A DNA stretch of 13,589 bases from an uncultured bacterium (GTDB lineage: Bacteria > Actinomycetota > Coriobacteriia > Coriobacteriales > Coriobacteriaceae). Each line of letters opens with the position of its first letter. Within the stretch, counting starts at the first letter, position 1. The notes under the pieces were generated by a model that had not been told where the DNA came from, ran no database searches, and was given only the letters and a program-made list of their open reading frames with translations. This document shows positions 1 through 7,084 of the stretch, piece by piece. The stretch spans positions 1 to 13,589 of the forward strand of contig CAJMRN010000053.1 of NCBI GenBank assembly GCA_905215815.1. The letters are read 5' to 3'. The position numbers were made by a program, and so were the translations under genes.

Positions 1-1
1 C

Positions 2-331
2 ATGGGCGATGTGATCCCGAACCCGGAGCTGGCTGCCCTGCGCGCCGAGCGTGCGAAGGCCGATGAGGCCGCTGCCAAGGCCGCATCCGAGCCAGCGCCT
101 GCCGCGCCCAAACCTCAGCCTAAAAAGGCCGCCCGCCCCAAGCCCGCCGAGCCCACGCCGAGCCGTGACGAGATGACCTTTGCCCAGCGCATGGTCACCT
201 CCAAGGAGCCTGCGGGCGAGAATGAGATCCCCGGTATGGCCCCGGCTCAAAAGATCATCATCGTGCTCGCCTTGGTCGCATTTGTCGTCTTTATGGGCTA
301 CACGATTTTGACCAGTATGGGTCTGCTCTAG
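2..331 (+). CDS. Small C-terminally anchored membrane protein, N-terminus possibly incomplete
   Basis: The reading frame is open from the first ATG at position 2, but only one base precedes it, so no ribosome binding site can be seen and the true start may lie upstream. As read, it encodes 109 residues. The first half (about residues 10-55) is rich in Ala, Lys, Glu and Pro, which looks disordered or coiled-coil-like. Residues 83-107 form one strongly hydrophobic helix (IIIVLALVAFVVFMGYTIL) next to the C-terminus, so it is probably a single-pass, tail-anchored membrane protein with a cytoplasmic N-terminus. I do not recognise the family and assign no function. It is 83 bases upstream of pncB on the same strand, with no clear terminator between, so co-transcription is possible. 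Confidence 0.6.
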   Translation: MGDVIPNPELAALRAERAKADEAAAKAASEPAPAAPKPQPKKAARPKPAEPTPSRDEMTFAQRMVTSKEPAGENEIPGMAPAQKIIIVLALVAFVVFMGYTILTSMGLL

Positions 332-414
332 CCGATTCGCGCTGGGCGCCATGCCTGAACACTCTGCCTTGTCCAACCCTCAACTTCTGCACAACGCATC
401 CGAAAGGTCGCCCC

Positions 415-1920
415 ATGGCTTTGACCGACATCTCGCATCCCACCGACATTGCAATGCTCACCGATCTGTACGAGCTCACTATGGCCCAGGGCCTGTGGGA
501 GAGCGGCAAGGCCAATGAGCAGGGTTGTTTTACCGCGTTTTACCGCGACCATCCCTTTGGTAGCGCCTACGCCGTCATGTGCGGTACCGCCGAGCTGCCC
601 GAGCTGGTCGAGAACCTGCGCTTTACGTCCGAGGACATCGAGTACCTCGCCTCGCTTCAGGCTCCCGCCGGCGGTGCGATGTTTAAACCCGCATTCCTCG
701 ACTACCTGCGCAACTTCCGCGCGCACGTGAACATTGACGCCGTGCCCGAGGGCGAGCTCGTCTTTCCGCGCGAGCCCATGGTGCGCGTCACCGGGCCGGC
801 GCTGGAGTGCCAGCTGCTCGAGACGGCGCTGCTGAACATCGTCGGCTTCCAGACGCTCGTCGCCACCAAGACGGCACGCGTGGTGTTGGCGGCGGACGGC
901 CGTCCCGTGGCCGAGTTTGGCCTGCGCCGCGCCCAGGGTCCCGATGGCGGCCTGGCCGTCGCGCGCGCGAGCTACGTTGCCGGCTGTTCCTCTACGTCCA
1001 ATGTGCTCGCCGGGCGCCGCTACGGTATTCCCGTCTTTGGCACGCATGCGCACAGCTGGGTGATGAGCTTCGATTCCGAGCTCGAGGCCTTCCGTGCCTT
1101 TGCCAAGTCGAGCCCCAAGAACTGTACGCTGCTCATCGACACCTACGATGTGCGCGAGGGCTGCGAGCATGCCATTACGGTTGCCAAGGAGATGGAGGCG
1201 GTGGGCGAGCGTCTATCGGCCATTCGCATCGACTCGGGCGACCTCGCTAAACTCTCCAAGTATGTGCGCGGCCGTTTTGATGCCGAGGGCTTGCCCTATG
1301 TGGGGATCTCGGTTTCCAACGATCTGGACGAGTACACGATTCAGTCGCTGCTCGACCAGGGCGCGCCCATCGATAGCTTTGGTGTGGGTACCAAGCTCGC
1401 GACCTGCTACGACCAGCCGGCGCTGGGCGGTGTGTATAAGCTTTCTGCCCGCCGTGCGAGCGAGGCGGACCCGTGGACGCCGGTGGTTAAGCTCTCCGAG
1501 CAGCCCTACAAGCGCACGATCCCGGGCGTGCAGCGCGTACGCCGCTATTACGACGGCTTTGGCGGCCCGATCTGCGACATGATCTATGACGAGGATCATC
1601 TGTCGGGGGAGGGCACCGCGCGCGGCAATACCCTCGTGGCCGTGAACGATGCCGCCCTGGTGACCGATGTGTCGGAGCTTGAGTATCGCGAGCTGCTGGT
1701 GCCGATCGTGCGCGATGGCAGCGCTGTTGCCCCGCGCGAGAGTATCGAGGACGCACGCGAGCGTTGCGCCTGGGCGCTTGACCATCTGGATCCGGTCTAC
1801 AAGCGCTTCCTGTATCCGCAGACCTATGTGGTGGGCATGGAGCAGGGCCTGGCACAGGTGCGCGACGAGCTCGTGCGCAAAAACATGGCCGCGGCTTCCG
1901 CCTTTCCCTGGGCTCACTAA
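415..1920 (+). CDS. pncB: Nicotinate phosphoribosyltransferase
   Basis: This 501-residue protein matches the nicotinate phosphoribosyltransferase family, which joins nicotinate to PRPP (with ATP) to give nicotinate mononucleotide in NAD salvage (Preiss-Handler route) in the cytoplasm. Visible family features are the N-terminal LTDLYELTMAQG block (about residues 15-26), the FGLRRAQGPDGG and ASYVAGCSSTSN segment (about 165-195), FGTHAHSWVMSF, which holds the His region expected to be phosphorylated, IRIDSGDLAKLS (about 272-283) and FGVGTKLAT in the phosphate-binding part of the barrel. The length is normal for the longer bacterial form. The start is supported by GAAAGG about 7 nt upstream of the ATG. 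It is followed after 76 nt by proB; palindromic element A1 lies in that gap, starting 2 nt after the stop codon. Confidence 0.93.
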   Translation: MALTDISHPTDIAMLTDLYELTMAQGLWESGKANEQGCFTAFYRDHPFGSAYAVMCGTAELPELVENLRFTSEDIEYLASLQAPAGGAMFKPAFLDYLRNFRAHVNIDAVPEGELVFPREPMVRVTGPALECQLLETALLNIVGFQTLVATKTARVVLAADGRPVAEFGLRRAQGPDGGLAVARASYVAGCSSTSNVLAGRRYGIPVFGTHAHSWVMSFDSELEAFRAFAKSSPKNCTLLIDTYDVREGCEHAITVAKEMEAVGERLSAIRIDSGDLAKLSKYVRGRFDAEGLPYVGISVSNDLDEYTIQSLLDQGAPIDSFGVGTKLATCYDQPALGGVYKLSARRASEADPWTPVVKLSEQPYKRTIPGVQRVRRYYDGFGGPICDMIYDEDHLSGEGTARGNTLVAVNDAALVTDVSELEYRELLVPIVRDGSAVAPRESIEDARERCAWALDHLDPVYKRFLYPQTYVVGMEQGLAQVRDELVRKNMAAASAFPWAH

Positions 1921-1922
1921 TG

Positions 1923-1959
1923 AAATGATCCCTTGGGGACGGAGGAAAACGGATCATTT
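1923..1959 (+). repeat. Palindromic REP-like element A1
   Basis: The 9-bp arms AAATGATCC (1923-1931) and GGATCATTT (1951-1959) enclose the 19-nt loop CTTGGGGACGGAGGAAAAC. The same loop, with one base changed, recurs at 12621-12639 inside different but still complementary arms (element A2), so this is a dispersed repeat and not a chance hairpin. It starts 2 nt after the pncB stop and fills half of the pncB-proB gap. No T-run beyond TTTTCTC follows, so any role in termination is weak. Confidence 0.8.
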
Positions 1960-1996
1960 TCTCGCCCGCCCACTCAACATTCGATTGGTTTGACGC

Positions 1997-3124
1997 ATGA
2001 CGACTTCTTATAAAACGATGGTGGTAAAGATCGGTTCGTCCACGGTGGTGGGTGCCGATGGCAAGGTCAACCGCGCCTTTATCGGCGGGCTTGCCGATCA
2101 GGCCGCAGCGCTGCGCAAGCTCGGCTGGCGCCTGGTCGTGGTGAGCTCGGGCGCTATCGCCTGCGGCTATCCCGTGCTGGGCTTCGACCGCAAGCCGGTC
2201 GGCGACCTGCCGAGCCTGCAGGCCTGCGCCTCGGCCGGTCAGTGCATCATCTCGTCGGCTTACGATGAGGAGTTCCATGCGCGCGACCTTCTCACCTCGC
2301 TCGTGCTGCTCACGCGCCACGACACGGCCCGCCGTACGTCCTACCTGCACGCGCGCGACGCCCTGCTGCGCCTGGTGGAGCTTGGCGTGGTGCCGGTCGT
2401 CAACGAGAACGATACCGTTACCGTCGATGAGATCAAGTTTGGCGACAACGACACGCTGGCGGCGCTTGTAAGCTGCCTGGTTTCTGCCGATCTGTGTGTG
2501 ACGCTCTCGGACATCGATGGCCTCTACACCGCCAATCCGCATGAGGACCCCACGGCCGAGTTTGTCCCGGTCGTGCATAAGATCGATGCCAAGATCATCG
2601 CCTCGGCGGGCGATTCTTCCACATCGGTGGGCACGGGCGGTATGATTACCAAGATTCGTGCGAGCCGCATTCTGATGACGGCGGGCATTCAGAGCGTGAT
2701 ATGTTCGGGCGAGGAGCCCGATGCGCTCGTGCGCCTCGCCCGCGGAGAGAGCGTGGGTACGCTGTTCGATCCGCCGGCGGAGCGCCTGGACATTGCGCCC
2801 CGCAAGCTGTGGATTGCACTGGGCGACAAGGCGCATGGCTCAGTAACGGTTGACGATGGCGCCGCAAAGGCGCTGGTCAGCCGTGGCTCGTCCTTACTCG
2901 CGGTGGGTATTCGCGAGGTCGATGGCGCGTTTGCCGAGGGCGATGTGCTCGACGTGTGCGACCCAAGCGGCATGGTTGTCGCCCGCGGTATCGCCGAGGC
3001 CGATTCGGACGTGCTGGAACTTGCGGCAGGACGCCGCCAGGACCAGATCGCCGGCAACCGCCTGCTGGCAGACCTGGCCGAAAAGCCCGCGATCCATCGA
3101 GATAACTTAATCGTCTTCGCCTAA
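1997..3124 (+). CDS. proB: Glutamate 5-kinase (gamma-glutamyl kinase)
   Basis: This 375-residue protein catalyses the first step of proline biosynthesis, the ATP-dependent phosphorylation of glutamate to gamma-glutamyl phosphate. An amino-acid-kinase domain is clear: VVKIGSSTVVG (about residues 9-19), VVSSGAIACG (about 48-57), VPVVNENDTVTVDEIKFGDND (the glutamate and ATP site, about 133-153), LSDIDGLYTANP (about 171-182) and GTGGMITKIRA (about 217-227). A C-terminal PUA domain follows (about 270-360), ending in the family-typical IHRDNLIVF. The length fits the kinase+PUA form. No convincing Shine-Dalgarno sequence precedes the ATG; the 75 nt upstream are taken up by palindrome A1 and a plain AT-richer stretch, so translation initiation may be weak. 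The product is the substrate of ProA, encoded 1.7 kb downstream on the same strand. Confidence 0.95.
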   Translation: MTTSYKTMVVKIGSSTVVGADGKVNRAFIGGLADQAAALRKLGWRLVVVSSGAIACGYPVLGFDRKPVGDLPSLQACASAGQCIISSAYDEEFHARDLLTSLVLLTRHDTARRTSYLHARDALLRLVELGVVPVVNENDTVTVDEIKFGDNDTLAALVSCLVSADLCVTLSDIDGLYTANPHEDPTAEFVPVVHKIDAKIIASAGDSSTSVGTGGMITKIRASRILMTAGIQSVICSGEEPDALVRLARGESVGTLFDPPAERLDIAPRKLWIALGDKAHGSVTVDDGAAKALVSRGSSLLAVGIREVDGAFAEGDVLDVCDPSGMVVARGIAEADSDVLELAAGRRQDQIAGNRLLADLAEKPAIHRDNLIVFA

Positions 3125-3134
3125 CCAATTGACG

Positions 3135-3240
3135 CTGCAAACGCCCCTAAGCGGCAATCTGACGTTCAATCGTCGGGCATGACCAGAAGGTCAATGCCCT
3201 CCTCTTTCACGTCACCTTGCTCGCTTAGGGGCGTTTTCGC
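3135..3240. other. Large nested inverted repeat between convergent genes (possible bidirectional terminator or structured RNA)
   Basis: AAACGCCCCTAAGCG (3139-3153) is perfectly complementary to CGCTTAGGGGCGTTT (3222-3236). Inside it, GCAA (3154-3157) pairs with TTGC (3217-3220), TGACGT (3160-3165) pairs with ACGTCA (3209-3214), and the innermost GGGCAT-GACC (3175-3184) pairs with GGTC-a-ATGCCC (3189-3199) around an AGAA loop. The result is one long stacked hairpin of about 100 nt. It lies between the 3' ends of convergent proB and the iminopeptidase, where a terminator working on both strands is expected. TTTT follows on the plus strand. It is much larger than a plain terminator. Confidence 0.7.
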
Positions 3241-3275
3241 TTTCCGTCCTCTTTCTACAATGACTTCATTAACTT

Positions 3276-3324
3276 GGCACTTGGGGGCGTTCCTTTTGTG
3301 CCGGCAGGTGGGGACACTCCTTTG
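3276..3324 (-). repeat. Degenerate A-like palindrome/direct repeat at the iminopeptidase stop codon
   Basis: GGCAC (3276-3280) and GTGCC (3298-3302) enclose TTGGGGGCGTTCCTTTT, the same plan as element A1 (arms around a TTGGGGAC-type loop). A second similar stretch, TGGGGACACTCCTTTG (3309-3324), follows directly and ends at the base next to the TAG stop codon of the minus-strand gene. The two halves read as a diverged direct repeat. The arms are only 5 bp, so this is a weaker call than A1 or the B copies. Confidence 0.4.
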
Positions 3325-4743
3325 CTAGAAGATCCGGCGCAGGTCTCCGCGGTTGAGGGCTTCGTCAAAGAGGTGCTTGAACACCACGCTGCCGTGCAGG
3401 CCATCGTGCTCAAACTCGTTGGTCACCCAGGCATGCGAGTTGCCCACGCGGCTGAGCGTGTCGAGCTGCAGACCCGAATCCACGTACATGTCATCGAAGT
3501 ACACGGCGGCCTGGAGTGGCACCTCGTTGCACGCCAGGCGCTGCGGGTCGTAGATCTTGTCCCAGCTGGTGTCTTCCATCAGCAGATCCATGGCGGGCTT
3601 GAAGGGCTTGAGCTCGGGCATCTGCTCAAACATCCACGGGAACATGGCCTCGCCGGTAAACATGAGCGGGCGCGCGAGGGTGTCGAACTCGGCGCGGTGC
3701 GCCTTCTCTTCTGCCGCGGCCCAGCGGATGGGCATGGTGTCGCCATCGGCGTAGATGAATTCCTGCAGCGTCCAGTACAGCGGATTCGTGCGTGTGTTGG
3801 TGCGCTCGAAGGCGCGCACCAAAAAGCTGTCGGATACCGAGGAGCCGCAGCTCAGCGTACCGTCGCCATCAACAAACGCGTGATCGACGATCCAGTGCAT
3901 GCGCTCAAAGCTCGGCTTCATGCCAAAGTCGCTGCCCATGAGCTGCAGGCGCTCGACCGTCATCGGCGAGCCGTCGGGCAGCACGGGCTTTTGTTCCTCG
4001 AGGGCATCTGCCAGGGCCGCCACGCGCTCAACGTCGGCGGGGTAGCGGTCGTAATACTGCTGGGTCTTGGCGGCCATGCGCGGGAAGGTGTGCGCGTAGA
4101 CCTCGCTGGCGCTTGCCGGCACGTGCGGAATGCCGCCGCAGGTAAAGCTTGCCGCCACGCCCTCGGGAAAGAGCGACAGATAGCTCAACGTCAAAAAGCC
4201 GCCGTAGCTCTGCCCGAGTGTGACCCAGGGCTTGCCGCCAAAGCCCACCAGGCGCAGGTACTCAAAATCGCGCACGATGGAGCTGGCGAGATGGCGCTTG
4301 AGGAAGTCCGCCTGCGAGCGGGCCGCATCGGCTCCTGCTGCCTCGGCGCGATTGCCCAAGGCGGCAATTGTGCGCCCGTCAACACAGCTGCTGCGCCCCG
4401 TTCCACGCTGGTCGGGCAGTACGACGCGGAAATGCTTGACGGCCTCCTCGATCCAGCCATCGCTTGTGGGTGATAGCGGACGCGGGCTCTCGCCGCCGGG
4501 GCCGCCCTGCAAAAAGAGGAGGAGCGGCAGGTCGTCGTTGATACGGTCGGGCGCGCAGACCACGCGGTAGAAGAGCTTGATGCTCTCGGGTGCGCCGGCG
4601 ATGGGCGCCGGCATGGCGCCGCGGCGCATGGTGCTGCCGACGGCCAAAAGCATGGGCTCAAGGCCGCGCCAGTCGAGGGGGACATCGATGCTGTGGTCCT
4701 CGACATACAGGCCGGGGACGTGGTACGAAGTGATGAGCGCCAT
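3325..4743 (-). CDS. Proline iminopeptidase-like alpha/beta hydrolase (peptidase family S33)
   Basis: A predicted 472-residue cytoplasmic hydrolase of the S33 family, whose members release N-terminal proline from peptides. It shows the oxyanion-hole motif QGGPGG (about residues 79-84), DQRGTGRSS (about 111-119) and the nucleophile elbow GQSYGG with Ser at about 179. The catalytic Asp and His are probably in the C-terminal part; the His is likely in EFEHDGLHGS. I chose the ATG at 4743 because GGAAG lies about 7 nt upstream; an ATG 90 nt further out (4833) has no such site. Length fits the larger bacterial members of S33. It is transcribed divergently from proA and convergently to proB, so a proline-releasing peptidase sits between two proline-synthesis genes. 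Substrate preference cannot be read from sequence; another S33 aminopeptidase is possible. Confidence 0.85.
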   Translation of the reverse strand: MALITSYHVPGLYVEDHSIDVPLDWRGLEPMLLAVGSTMRRGAMPAPIAGAPESIKLFYRVVCAPDRINDDLPLLLFLQGGPGGESPRPLSPTSDGWIEEAVKHFRVVLPDQRGTGRSSCVDGRTIAALGNRAEAAGADAARSQADFLKRHLASSIVRDFEYLRLVGFGGKPWVTLGQSYGGFLTLSYLSLFPEGVAASFTCGGIPHVPASASEVYAHTFPRMAAKTQQYYDRYPADVERVAALADALEEQKPVLPDGSPMTVERLQLMGSDFGMKPSFERMHWIVDHAFVDGDGTLSCGSSVSDSFLVRAFERTNTRTNPLYWTLQEFIYADGDTMPIRWAAAEEKAHRAEFDTLARPLMFTGEAMFPWMFEQMPELKPFKPAMDLLMEDTSWDKIYDPQRLACNEVPLQAAVYFDDMYVDSGLQLDTLSRVGNSHAWVTNEFEHDGLHGSVVFKHLFDEALNRGDLRRIF

Positions 4744-4781
4744 GTGATGCTTCCATTCGTTGCGGTGTTTCGGGTTGACCA

Positions 4782-4812
4782 ATTCTACCGCCGTCGGCGA
4801 GGATGCGTGCAA
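4782..4812 (-). promoter_or_regulatory. Candidate promoter for the iminopeptidase gene
   Basis: On the minus strand TTGCAC (4807-4812) and TAGAAT (4782-4787, 5 of 6 to TATAAT) are separated by 19 nt, about 40 nt upstream of the chosen start. The spacing is long, so the -35 assignment is weak. A plus-strand TTGACC (4775-4780) overlaps the same 113-bp divergent gap, but I see no good -10 box for proA at the right distance. Confidence 0.35.
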
Positions 4813-4856
4813 ATCGGCTACCATGGTTGGCAAACATCTAAGAGAAAGGGCCGTCC

Positions 4857-6143
4857 ATGTCGGTCGATATAGCCACGTATGTCCACGATCTTGCCGTCGA
4901 GGCCAAGGCCGCTTCGGGCGCGCTTGCCACGGCGAGTGATGTCCAACGCCAGGAGGCCGTGCGCGCCATGGCCGTGGCGCTTCGCGATGGCGCCGATTCC
5001 ATCATTGCCGCCAACGAGCTCGATATGGCCGCCGCGCGCGATGCGGGCACCTCGGCAGGGCTCCTCGACCGCCTGCTGTTAACGCCCGAGCGCGTCGAGG
5101 GAATGGCCGCCGGTTTGGAGAAGCTCGCCGAGTTGCCCGATCCCGTCGGTCGCGTGCTCGACCACCGCGTGCTTGCAAGCGGCGTGGACCTGACCCGCGT
5201 GAGCGTGCCGCTGGGTCTGGTTGCCATGGTTTACGAGGCGCGCCCCAACGTGACGGCCGACGCCGCGGGCATCTGCATCCGCACCGGCAACGCCTGCATT
5301 CTGCGCGGCGGTTCGCTGGCGTATCACTCGTGCGCCATGATTGCCGAGCTGCTGGCCGATGCGCTTGAGGCCCAGGGTTTCCCGCGCGAAGCCGTCTCGA
5401 TGATCGAGTCTACCGACCGCGAGGCAACCGGCGAGCTCATGAAGCTTCGTGGCATCGTCGATGTGCTCATTCCGCGTGGCGGTGCGGGCCTGATCCAGCG
5501 CTGCGTGCGCGAGTCGCTCGTTCCGGTTATCGAGACGGGCACGGGTAACTGCCACATCTACGTGCATGAATCCGCCGACTTTGACAAGGCGCTCAACATT
5601 ATCGTCAATGCCAAGACCCAGCGCGTGGGTGTGTGTAATGCCGCCGAGTCGCTGCTGCTCGACCGCGCCGTGGCAGATTCGTTTTTGCCGGCGGCCCTGG
5701 CCGTGCTGCACGACCACGGTGTGTTGATTCACGGTGACGAGGCCACGTGCGCCGTATGCGCCGATGCCGGTCTTGCCGAGGGCGACGACTATGTTGCCGC
5801 GACTGAGGAGGACTGGGGCCGCGAGTATCTGGCGCTCGAGATGAGCGTGAAGGTCGTGGCGAACGAGGACGAGGCCATCGCGCACATCAACCGCTATGGC
5901 ACCATGCATTCCGAGGCCATCGTTGCCGAGGACGTGGACGCTTGCGAGCGCTTCCTGGATGAGATCGATGCCTCGGCCGTGTATGCCAACGCCAGCACGC
6001 GCTTTACCGACGGCGGCGAGTTTGGCCTGGGCGCCGAGATTGGCATCTCGACCCAAAAACTCCATGCCCGCGGCCCCTTTGCCGCCGAGGCCCTCACCAC
6101 CTATAAATACAAGCTCCGCGGCACCGGTCAGGTCCGCCCCTAA
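4857..6143 (+). CDS. proA: Glutamate-5-semialdehyde dehydrogenase (gamma-glutamyl phosphate reductase)
   Basis: This 428-residue protein carries out the second step of proline biosynthesis, the NADPH-dependent reduction of gamma-glutamyl phosphate to glutamate-5-semialdehyde. It belongs to the aldehyde dehydrogenase superfamily. Visible features are VPLGLVAMVYEARPNVTADAA (about residues 117-137), the ILRGGS nucleotide-site segment, VLIPRGGAGLIQ, PVIETGTGNCHIYV and the catalytic cysteine C260 in VGVCNAAESLL. FTDGGEFGLGAEIGISTQKL, typical of ProA, lies near the C-terminus. Length matches the family. The start is supported by GAGAAAGG about 6 nt upstream. Unlike the common proBA operon, proB and proA are separated here by an oppositely oriented peptidase gene. 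The TAA stop overlaps the first base of repeat B1, and a strong intrinsic terminator follows. Confidence 0.96.
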   Translation: MSVDIATYVHDLAVEAKAASGALATASDVQRQEAVRAMAVALRDGADSIIAANELDMAAARDAGTSAGLLDRLLLTPERVEGMAAGLEKLAELPDPVGRVLDHRVLASGVDLTRVSVPLGLVAMVYEARPNVTADAAGICIRTGNACILRGGSLAYHSCAMIAELLADALEAQGFPREAVSMIESTDREATGELMKLRGIVDVLIPRGGAGLIQRCVRESLVPVIETGTGNCHIYVHESADFDKALNIIVNAKTQRVGVCNAAESLLLDRAVADSFLPAALAVLHDHGVLIHGDEATCAVCADAGLAEGDDYVAATEEDWGREYLALEMSVKVVANEDEAIAHINRYGTMHSEAIVAEDVDACERFLDEIDASAVYANASTRFTDGGEFGLGAEIGISTQKLHARGPFAAEALTTYKYKLRGTGQVRP

Positions 6144-6185
6144 ACCTGCCAAAAAGGGACAGGTTTATTTTGGCAGGTTTTATCT
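6143..6185 (+). repeat. Stop-codon-linked palindromic element B1 (43 bp)
   Basis: Arms AACCTGCCAAAA (6143-6154) and TTTTGGCAGGTT (6168-6179) surround AGGGACAGGTTTA, and TTATCT follows. Adding 6142 and 6180 makes the stem 13 bp. The last A of the proA stop codon is the first base of the element. The sequence recurs with one mismatch at 6913-6955 and exactly, inverted, at 8158-8200. An internal CAGGTT (6160-6165) can compete with the right arm for pairing with AACCTG. Confidence 0.9.
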
Positions 6186-6193
6186 GCGGTTTT

Positions 6194-6222
6194 GCCGGGC
6201 GACACGTTCGCCCGGCTTTTTT
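6194..6222 (+). terminator. Intrinsic terminator of proA
   Basis: GCCGGGCG (6194-6201) and CGCCCGGC (6209-6216) form a perfect 8-bp GC stem with a 7-nt loop, followed directly by six Ts. It lies 50 nt after the proA stop, just beyond element B1. Confidence 0.9.
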
Positions 6223-6314
6223 CTCCGTATACCTTATCTGTCTTTCGGCTTGAGCCACGGCGATATACGATAATGGCACCGTGTCCTAGTGCTGACTCAC
6301 CTGGAGGTATTGCC

Positions 6315-6914
6315 ATGTCCCAGACGCTTTCCGCCGGAATCACCCGCGACCGTGCGTTCGAACTGCTCAACGAGCACAACAAAGATCCGTTCCACATCAC
6401 GCACGGCGAGACGGTCGAGGGCACCATGCGCTACTTTGCGCGCGAGTTCGACCCCGAGAACGAGGAGTTTTGGGGTATCGTCGGCCTGCTGCACGACCTG
6501 GATTGGGAGGAGCATGAGGACGACCCCATGAACCACACCATCTATGCTGCCGAGATTCTGGAGGGCGAGGGCGCATCGCCCGAGCTCATTCGCGCTATTC
6601 AGACGCACACGTCCGACTTCAACACCTCGCTGCCCAAGCCCGAGCTGCAGATGGAAAAGATCCTGTTTGCCTGCGACGAGCTCACCGGCCTGATCGGTGC
6701 TGCCGTGACCATGCGTCCGAGCAAGAGCGTCATGGACTTTACGACTAAGTCGCTCAAGAAGAAGTTCAAGGACAAGCGCTTTGCCGCCGGCTGCTCGCGC
6801 GACGTGATTTCGCAGGGCGCCGAGATGCTGGGCTGGGAGCTCCCCGAGCTTTTTGACCGCACCATCGCGGCCATGCAGTCCTTCGCGCCCGACCGCGATA
6901 CCTTCCAGGCCTAA
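6315..6914 (+). CDS. HD-domain metal-dependent phosphohydrolase-like protein
   Basis: A 199-residue soluble protein with the HD-superfamily metal-binding pattern: H30 in HITHGETVEG, H60-D61 in LLHDLDWE, possible further ligands H74 (NHTIYAAE) and H98 (IQTHTSD), and D121 in FACDELTGLI. Members of this superfamily hydrolyse phosphate esters or nucleotides, but the substrate of this small stand-alone type is not evident. The start at 6315 is chosen because CTGGAGGT lies 6 nt upstream; an open frame extends further 5' (to 6192) but crosses the proA terminator. It stands alone between two terminators, so it is probably a single-gene transcript. Its TAA stop is shared with the first two bases of repeat B2. 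Confidence 0.85.
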   Translation: MSQTLSAGITRDRAFELLNEHNKDPFHITHGETVEGTMRYFAREFDPENEEFWGIVGLLHDLDWEEHEDDPMNHTIYAAEILEGEGASPELIRAIQTHTSDFNTSLPKPELQMEKILFACDELTGLIGAAVTMRPSKSVMDFTTKSLKKKFKDKRFAAGCSRDVISQGAEMLGWELPELFDRTIAAMQSFAPDRDTFQA

Positions 6915-6955
6915 CCTGCCAAAAAGGGACAGGTTTATTTTGGTAGGTTTTATCT
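6913..6955 (+). repeat. Stop-codon-linked palindromic element B2 (43 bp)
   Basis: This copy differs from B1 at one base: the right arm is TTTTGGTAGGTT instead of TTTTGGCAGGTT, leaving a G-T wobble in the stem. The first two bases of the element (AA, 6913-6914) are the last two bases of the TAA stop codon of the HD-domain gene. It is in the same orientation as that gene and is followed by a separate terminator hairpin. It also lies downstream of the RAYT gene, inverted relative to copy B3. Confidence 0.9.
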
Positions 6956-6959
6956 TGGG

Positions 6960-7003
6960 AAACGCTTCCGTTGAATGTTATTCAGCGGAAGCGTTTTCTG
7001 TTT
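6960..7003 (+). terminator. Intrinsic terminator of the HD-domain gene
   Basis: AAACGCTTCCG (6960-6970) pairs with CGGAAGCGTTT (6986-6996). The stem continues through a T-G wobble and TGAAT/ATTCA (6972-6976, 6980-6984) to a 3-nt loop, for about 17 bp in all. TTTTCTGTTT follows. The A-rich 5' side could also give some termination for the minus-strand RAYT gene. Confidence 0.85.
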
Positions 7004-7084
7004 GACATGGTGACGTTGGCGAATGGCGACGCCTCGCGGCAGGCAGCTGCGCATTGCCGTATCCGTAACTCGGCAAACGCGACG

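Noticed and set aside
7049..7080. Hairpin TTGCCG/CGGCAA downstream of RAYT as its terminator
   Set aside because: The stem is only 6 bp with an internal loop and no T-run on the minus strand, so it is too weak to call.
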